Assembly (NCBI GenBank): GCA_002070505.1
Contig: MWDJ01000019.1
Location: 1-56,344 of the forward strand
Reading direction: 5' to 3'
DNA length: 56,344 nucleotides
From: Bacteroidetes bacterium ADurb.Bin145
GTDB lineage: Bacteria; Bacteroidota; Bacteroidia; Bacteroidales; VadinHA17
Part shown: positions 51,841 to 56,344 of the stretch, piece after piece
How positions within the stretch are numbered: position 1 is the first letter of the stretch
Layout: each line of letters begins with the position of its first letter
The notes under the pieces: generated by a model
The model's input: the letters and a program-made list of their open reading frames with translations, nothing else
Told to the model about the DNA's origin: nothing
Database searches by the model: none
Program-made: the position numbers and the translations under genes

Positions 51841-54800
51841 TCACTGCTCCCCGCCCCCAGCCACTCGCCCCTCGCTTCTTCTGTAAATATACCAGTACGC
51901 CAGCGGTATAAAAAATAAACTCACAACCGTTCCCAGCGACATACCTCCTATCAGCGCCAAAGCCATGGGCCGCTGAAGCTCCGACCCGATACCCTGACTG
52001 AATAGTATCGGAGCAGTAGACAGAAGAGACGCCATTGCTACCATAATAATTGGTTTTAACCTCCGCGATCCTCCGGTGTAGATAGCTTCCTTGAGTCCCA
52101 GCCCTTCAGCCCTCAGGTTGTTGATCGTATCAACTTTCAATATTGAGTCGTTGATTATGACACCGCTCATCACAATCAACCCTATCATAGTTATGATGTT
52201 GATAGTTCCTCCCCATAATTTCACCAGAAGCAAGGCTCCGGCAATGTCAATGGGTATTTCCAGGAGAACAATAAGCGGCTGGGTAAGCGATTCGAACTGC
52301 GCCGCCAGGATGAAATAAAGTAGCAGCAGAGCCACCACAAGGATTATTCCCAGTTCCTTAAAAAGTCTCTGTCCGCTTATTAGAGCCCCGCTGAAAGAAG
52401 CCGAGAGATTTGGATCGGCCATCACAATATTCCTGATTTCCGAAGTTATTTCCGCAGGCTTATTGGTATGGATATTCAGGCTTACAGGAACGTATTCCCC
52501 GTTCATGCCTCCTTTGATTGTCTTATAATCATGTGCCCGCTGTACATTTACCAGCTCTTTTACCGGGATTGATTGTCTCCCGGTATTCAGTACAAATCCG
52601 GAGGATACTATCTCGCTTATCTGTTTCTCCCTGTCGGAAAGGACTATCGGCAGAAGCTCATAAGAGGCCCTTAGCTCCCCGATATTGTACTGGTTCAGAG
52701 AAGCTTTCAGTGTATTATAGAGAGTTGTCGGTTCCACATCATAAAGCAGAAGTCTGTCGGGATCTATCTTCAGACGGATCTTATCCTCCAGCGGCGGCAT
52801 TGAGATACCTGCATCAGGCCATCTTTTTCTCATCTCTCCGACAATACCTGTCATCTGATCCACCGGAGGGACCTCCTTTTCTTTCATCAGGCTCACCTCT
52901 GCAACAAGCTGCTCCTCCGACGCTTCAAATATCTTCTCAAATATGTTCTGCTGAGCGCCGATACTGACAAGAGCTCCGGGGTAGTTATCTCTTATATATT
53001 CATAGCAGTTCTTTTCAATAGCTGCCGTGGAAGCATAATCTTCTGCCTTAATATAGATCTTGGCCTGCGTATACGACTGATCATAATCGCGGTTGAAAAG
53101 GAACTGCTGTTCTCCGATAAAGGAGTTGGTCTGCACTACAAGGCTGCTGTTTGTTTCGATCATCTCCCTTATCCTCTTCAGGTTCTCATCAAGTGTGATG
53201 TTCTCGTTCCAGTCAAGACTTATTACAAGCTCATCCTGCCTTACAGCCGGGAATTTTTCTTTTTCCATCGTAATGAAAAACCAGACCATCACAAGGATTA
53301 TCAACCCGAAGGAGATCATTGTCGGGGTCCTGTATCTGAAGAAAAAGTTCATCCCTTTCTCGTATTTATCTTCAATATGTTTCAGGCTCACCTTCCTGAC
53401 GAACCTTGTAAGCAATCCTGCCTTACCGTTCCTGTAAAGAAGATAATAGATTGTCGGCAGCATAGTGATACCCACGAAAAGGGAGACTCCCTGCCCGATC
53501 ACTATCGCTATCGCCTGGTCGTAAAAGAGAGCTCCTGATATACCGCTCAGGAAAATAAGCGGGATGAAGACCGCACAGGTAACAAGAACCGACGAGATAA
53601 GCGGTGTGATAACCTCATTGGTCCCTTTCACACAGGCATCAACCAGGGATAAGCCCCTATCGATCCACTGGGTTATATTCTCAATGACAACAATCGAATT
53701 ATCTATCATCATCCCTATCCCGAGGATGAGTCCGGCCAGCGATATAATATTGATTGACAATCCTGTCACATAAAAGAACAGAAGACTTATCACCAGTGTT
53801 GCAGGGATGCTGAATCCGATTATCATCGGAGATTTACCGTCTTTCAGGAAGAAGAACATAAGCAGGAATGCCAGAAACCCGCCTGCCAGAAGGCTTCCCC
53901 TGAGGTTGGATATCGAATAATCAAGCAGTCTTGTCTGATCCTGCGATATCTCGAACTCCATCTGCGGGTATTCCTTTCTGAAAATATCGATCATCTCTCC
54001 CATCTTCGACTCCAGATCGGCCATCTTTGCTGTCGATTCCTTTATTATGGCCAGACTGACGGCTCTTGTCCCATTCGAATAATATGTACCCCGCGGTCTC
54101 TCCTGTCTCATACCTACATCGGCGATATCCTTTATCTGTAAGATACGGTTACCTGATTTAAGATATATCTCCCTTACATCATTCACCTCCTTCAGATAAG
54201 AGCTGAACTCCAGGTTGTAAAGGTATTTCCCGTCTTTTACAAGGATGCTTCCTATATTGATATTATTCAGTCTGACGGCTTCTGCTATATTGTCGTCGGT
54301 TAATCCGAGGCTCAACATCTTATTCTCATCGGGAGTGATGAATATCTCCCGTTTGATCTGTCCTGTGATATCTGCCATACCTATCTCAGGCAGCTGCTCG
54401 ATCCTCTTTTTTATTACAGTCTCGACGAATTCACTCAGCTCGATGAATTTCTCATCGCCGGCATTCTTATCAGCAAGAGTTATGTTGAGCAGGAACACAG
54501 GAATATCTGTAGCGCTGGCTTTTATGATCCTTGGTCTCTCGAGGTCACGCGGAAGGTTATTCATGGCGCCGTCGATCTTCTCGTTGACTTCCATGAAAGC
54601 AAGATCGATGTCGTTGCCGAATCTGAACGAGAGACGTATGAGGGCGCTTCCGTTCCTCGACTCCGACTCTATATTGTCTATACCCTGAACCTGAAGAAGG
54701 TTCCTGCGGATAATACTCACCACAGTGTTCTCCATCTCCCTGGCGCTCACATCGGGGCGGGAGACAGCAACAGTTATCTCAGGGATATCTATATCGGGCA

Positions 54801-54903
54801 TCAATGAGACCGGCAGCCTGCCAGAGGCCACAATACCCAGCATGATCAATGCCAGGAAGGTCATTATTACTGCTACGGGGCGGGTTATCAGAAATTTTAC
54901 CAT
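51841..54903 (-). CDS. RND family efflux permease (AcrB/MdtB-like)
   Basis: 1020 residues, normal RND length, 12 membrane helices in two halves. It opens 'MVKFLITRPVAVIMTFLALIMLG' with 'VSRPDVSAREMENTVVSIIRRNLLQVQGI'. The helix-4 proton relay region reads 'AGLILGIGMMIDNSIVVIENITQW' (Asp-Asn in place of the AcrB Asp-Asp pair). The second half has 'PLIVLLEIPIDIAGALLLV' and 'GLIVMSGVIINDSI'. It would pump lipids, drugs or metals with a fusion protein and a TolC-like channel not in the window. The last roughly 10 residues ('SEGRVAGGGEQ') come from the adjoining GC-rich repeat. The partner permease is at 55477-56344. Confidence 0.93.
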   Translation of the reverse strand: MVKFLITRPVAVIMTFLALIMLGIVASGRLPVSLMPDIDIPEITVAVSRPDVSAREMENTVVSIIRRNLLQVQGIDNIESESRNGSALIRLSFRFGNDIDLAFMEVNEKIDGAMNNLPRDLERPRIIKASATDIPVFLLNITLADKNAGDEKFIELSEFVETVIKKRIEQLPEIGMADITGQIKREIFITPDENKMLSLGLTDDNIAEAVRLNNINIGSILVKDGKYLYNLEFSSYLKEVNDVREIYLKSGNRILQIKDIADVGMRQERPRGTYYSNGTRAVSLAIIKESTAKMADLESKMGEMIDIFRKEYPQMEFEISQDQTRLLDYSISNLRGSLLAGGFLAFLLMFFFLKDGKSPMIIGFSIPATLVISLLFFYVTGLSINIISLAGLILGIGMMIDNSIVVIENITQWIDRGLSLVDACVKGTNEVITPLISSVLVTCAVFIPLIFLSGISGALFYDQAIAIVIGQGVSLFVGITMLPTIYYLLYRNGKAGLLTRFVRKVSLKHIEDKYEKGMNFFFRYRTPTMISFGLIILVMVWFFITMEKEKFPAVRQDELVISLDWNENITLDENLKRIREMIETNSSLVVQTNSFIGEQQFLFNRDYDQSYTQAKIYIKAEDYASTAAIEKNCYEYIRDNYPGALVSIGAQQNIFEKIFEASEEQLVAEVSLMKEKEVPPVDQMTGIVGEMRKRWPDAGISMPPLEDKIRLKIDPDRLLLYDVEPTTLYNTLKASLNQYNIGELRASYELLPIVLSDREKQISEIVSSGFVLNTGRQSIPVKELVNVQRAHDYKTIKGGMNGEYVPVSLNIHTNKPAEITSEIRNIVMADPNLSASFSGALISGQRLFKELGIILVVALLLLYFILAAQFESLTQPLIVLLEIPIDIAGALLLVKLWGGTINIITMIGLIVMSGVIINDSILKVDTINNLRAEGLGLKEAIYTGGSRRLKPIIMVAMASLLSTAPILFSQGIGSELQRPMALALIGGMSLGTVVSLFFIPLAYWYIYRRSEGRVAGGGEQ

Positions 54904-54939
54904 ATTCTCTTTAATTGGAATATTTCAGAAGAATAAGAA

Positions 54940-55060
54940 GCGGCAGGCAGGGGGCAGGGGGCGGGGGGCGGGGGGCACAATGCAGAGGGCACAGAGCTGG
55001 GGGCAGGGAGCAGGGAGCATAGGCAAGAACCCGGTGATGAGCACAGTAAGTGGGGAGACG
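54940..55060. repeat. 7-bp GGGGGCN array between RND gene and four-helix-bundle gene
   Basis: Four exact 7-bp units GGGGGCA, GGGGGCG, GGGGGCG, GGGGGCA (54950-54977), then looser 'gggggcagggagcaggg' (54999-55015). It is the same family as the repeat inside the end of the downstream-mapped RND gene (55544-55574, other strand). Confidence 0.85.
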
Positions 55061-55078
55061 ATGATGCATAAATCTCTT

Positions 55079-55444
55079 TCATGATTTTTTATTTAGAACT
55101 TTGCGGAAATTTGTTATTCGTTTGCTCAGCGATATCAGTTCCGGATAAATTTGATTTTTATCTTCCGGTGAGATTATCTTCCTTCTCAGAAAAATATGAA
55201 GGATATTAGCGCATTCGAAGACAGATCTTCGTGAAATGTTCAGGAAACTTGAAAACTCTTTATCAGAAAAAGAACCTGATCCTTCTGCAATATTATTTGA
55301 GATGCTCATTCCGGCAGCTCTCAGTTGCTCAGCAAATTTATAAAACCTTTTTTCCTCAGCTTTATCCGAATAATCAAAAAGCTTATCTGAAAGATCAACA
55401 GCATCTTTCCAAATATCCATTTTTTCAAACCTGAAATACTCCAT
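55079..55444 (-). CDS. Four-helix-bundle protein (23S rRNA intervening-sequence type)
   Basis: 121 residues, four predicted helices: 'RFEKMDIWKDAVDLSDKLFDYSDK', 'FYKFAEQLRAAGMSISNNIAEGSGSFSDKEFSSFLNISRRSVFECANILHIFLRRKII' and 'PELISLSKRITNFRKVLNK'. 'SISNNIAEGSG' and 'SVFECA' are the family signature. First known from ORFs in intervening sequences of 23S rRNA genes, in Bacteroidota it is more often a free-standing, highly mobile small gene of unknown function. Here it splits two RND permease genes that are adjacent in similar operons, and simple repeats border its 3' side. No rRNA is nearby. Confidence 0.9.
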   Translation of the reverse strand: MEYFRFEKMDIWKDAVDLSDKLFDYSDKAEEKRFYKFAEQLRAAGMSISNNIAEGSGSFSDKEFSSFLNISRRSVFECANILHIFLRRKIISPEDKNQIYPELISLSKRITNFRKVLNKKS

Positions 55445-55476
55445 AATGCAATTATTTATATATTAATCATTTACAT

Positions 55477-56344
55477 TTAACTACTCGCTTTACTACCCGA
55501 AATCTCCGCCTCTCTTCCTTCCACTTCGTTCTCTGTGGTTCCAGCCCCCTGCCCCCCGCCCCCCGCTCCCTGCCATCTGCCCTTCAGCATAATCGGTTGA
55601 TAAACGACCAGCCCCACAATACTAAACACCAGCCCGCTGATCGTGGCAACGGCAAGCGCGAACCAGAACCTCTCATCTCTTCCTGTAAGAAGAAATGGTA
55701 CCAGTCCGACTATTGTTGCCAGCTTGGTAAGAATGATGGGTATGATCTTCCCGTTAAAAGCTTTTACATAGGCAACTCTTTCGGGAATGCCGGGCTTTCT
55801 TCTTCGCAGACTGTTATAATCGTTGAGGATATACAATGTTGCGTTTACGACAATCCCGCATAAGAGTATCATCGCGGCAAACACACCTTCGTCGGCAGTG
55901 ATATTGAAAATATGGAATGTGATAAAGACCCCAATAAATGAGAAAGGGATAAGACATATGACAACGAAAGGTTGAGTAAATGACTCCAGGAGGATGGCGC
56001 AGATGAAGTATATTATCAGTATCACCAGGAAGATGAGGTAATAATTTGCTTTACCCTCGTCCCATGAATAGCTGTATGAACCGCTTTGGGCAGTATAGCC
56101 GAGAGGCAGCATCGCACTGGTCTCATCAATGTTCCTGTCGAGTATCAGCCTGCCAAGCTCCGCGTTACCAATAAAATCATACCCGACAGTGATTAAATAC
56201 TGCTGATCCTCGCGGCTGATTGTGTTATCGGTCACCTCGCGCCTGACAGAAGAAAAATCCTTAAGTTTTACATACTGACCTGCCGGTGTTCTTAAAGGAG
56301 CATTATTGAGACTCCAGTAATCATATTCCTCCGATTGCAGCGAC
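55477..56344 (-). CDS. RND family efflux permease, C-terminal part (partial)
   Basis: The minus-strand frame is open from the right edge to the stop at 55477 (about 289 residues); the N-terminus is outside the window. Visible parts are the end of the second periplasmic loop ('RTPAGQYVKLKDFSSVRREVTDNTISRED') and membrane helices 8-12 ('IFLVILIIYFICAILLESFTQPFVVICLIPFSFIGVF', 'MILLCGIVVNATLYILNDYNSLRRR', 'LTKLATIVGLVPFLL'). A GTG at 56235 could be mistaken for a start but homology continues upstream. The last roughly 35 residues are glycine-rich and encoded by 7-bp GCCCCCN repeats (55544-55574), so the native end was overwritten. It probably works with the other RND gene as an RND1-RND2 pair. 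Confidence 0.9.
   Translation of the reverse strand, partial: SLQSEEYDYWSLNNAPLRTPAGQYVKLKDFSSVRREVTDNTISREDQQYLITVGYDFIGNAELGRLILDRNIDETSAMLPLGYTAQSGSYSYSWDEGKANYYLIFLVILIIYFICAILLESFTQPFVVICLIPFSFIGVFITFHIFNITADEGVFAAMILLCGIVVNATLYILNDYNSLRRRKPGIPERVAYVKAFNGKIIPIILTKLATIVGLVPFLLTGRDERFWFALAVATISGLVFSIVGLVVYQPIMLKGRWQGAGGGGQGAGTTENEVEGREAEISGSKASS

Noticed and set aside
51520-51918. 132-aa plus-strand frame across the repeat mosaic
   Set aside because: Composed of simple repeats and the antisense end of the RND gene; not a gene.
56235-56235. GTG start of the right-edge RND gene
   Set aside because: The frame and RND-like sequence continue upstream to the window edge, so this is an internal Val codon.

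Overview
The window is a stretch of a Bacteroidota chromosome, probably from a free-living or environmental Bacteroidia lineage. This rests on the intact type IX secretion (T9SS) locus (gldJ, a PorP/SprF protein, porU, porV), a secreted protein with a T9SS C-terminal tail, a giant SprB-repeat surface protein, the paired DUF6452/DUF6048 genes, and many promoter-like sequences matching the phylum-specific -7 box TAnnTTTG (some with a TTTG -33 box about 20 bp upstream). No phage, transposase, rRNA operon or CRISPR array is visible.

Layout. 1-2398 (-): start of a very large adhesin-like protein running off the left edge. 2709-2783: tRNA-Val. 2886-3698: proC. 3753-15026: a T9SS cargo protein, a membrane-fusion protein, a PAS sensor kinase, TerC, an M28 peptidase, a 5'-nucleotidase and folC. 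15267-22527 (+): PhoH/PIN, DUF1080, mtaB, an inositol-phosphatase family enzyme, an LpxL-type acyltransferase, a GT2 glycosyltransferase and a metallophosphoesterase; from mtaB onward the genes are packed as an operon. 22535-31707: the T9SS locus, with PorP/SprF-gldJ-murF to the left and porU-porV-ispF to the right. 31734-33743: hutU. 33789-35165: a 1.4 kb non-coding array containing two identical 179-bp palindrome-rich cores 451 bp apart. 35217-40856 (-): zinc-ribbon protein, Nif3 family, MerR, CapA and two M23 peptidases, divergent from alaS (40972-43605). 44017-45199: DUF6452 and DUF6048. 45407-46543 (-): an ATPase with three tandem palindromes at its promoter. 46943-51272 (-): three paralogous 6-bladed beta-propeller lipoproteins plus the cut-off tail of a fourth. 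51841-56344 (-): two RND efflux permeases with a four-helix-bundle (23S intervening-sequence-type) gene between them.

Functionally the genes centre on the cell envelope. T9SS exports cargo such as the 412-aa tailed protein and probably the SprB-like giant, PorU and PorV process and deliver it at the surface, and MurF, M23 peptidases, the LpxL-type acyltransferase and glycosyltransferase build or remodel wall and lipopolysaccharide. Housekeeping genes (alaS, folC, ispF, proC, mtaB) are interleaved.

The most unusual content is non-coding. From about 15 kb, and densely from 37 kb on, the gaps carry a shared vocabulary of short repeats: 7-bp CTCACNN and GGGGGCN arrays, 8-bp GCCGTAAN, 9-bp GACYTGCAN, a 26-bp AGCGACGATT unit, the CCCCCTTCAAAGGGGGAA palindrome and CACGGAG/CTGCGGGAAA boxes. 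They sit mostly at the 3' ends of genes, in a few cases abutting or entering the coding end. A 56-bp near-perfect inverted repeat flanks two of the beta-propeller genes.
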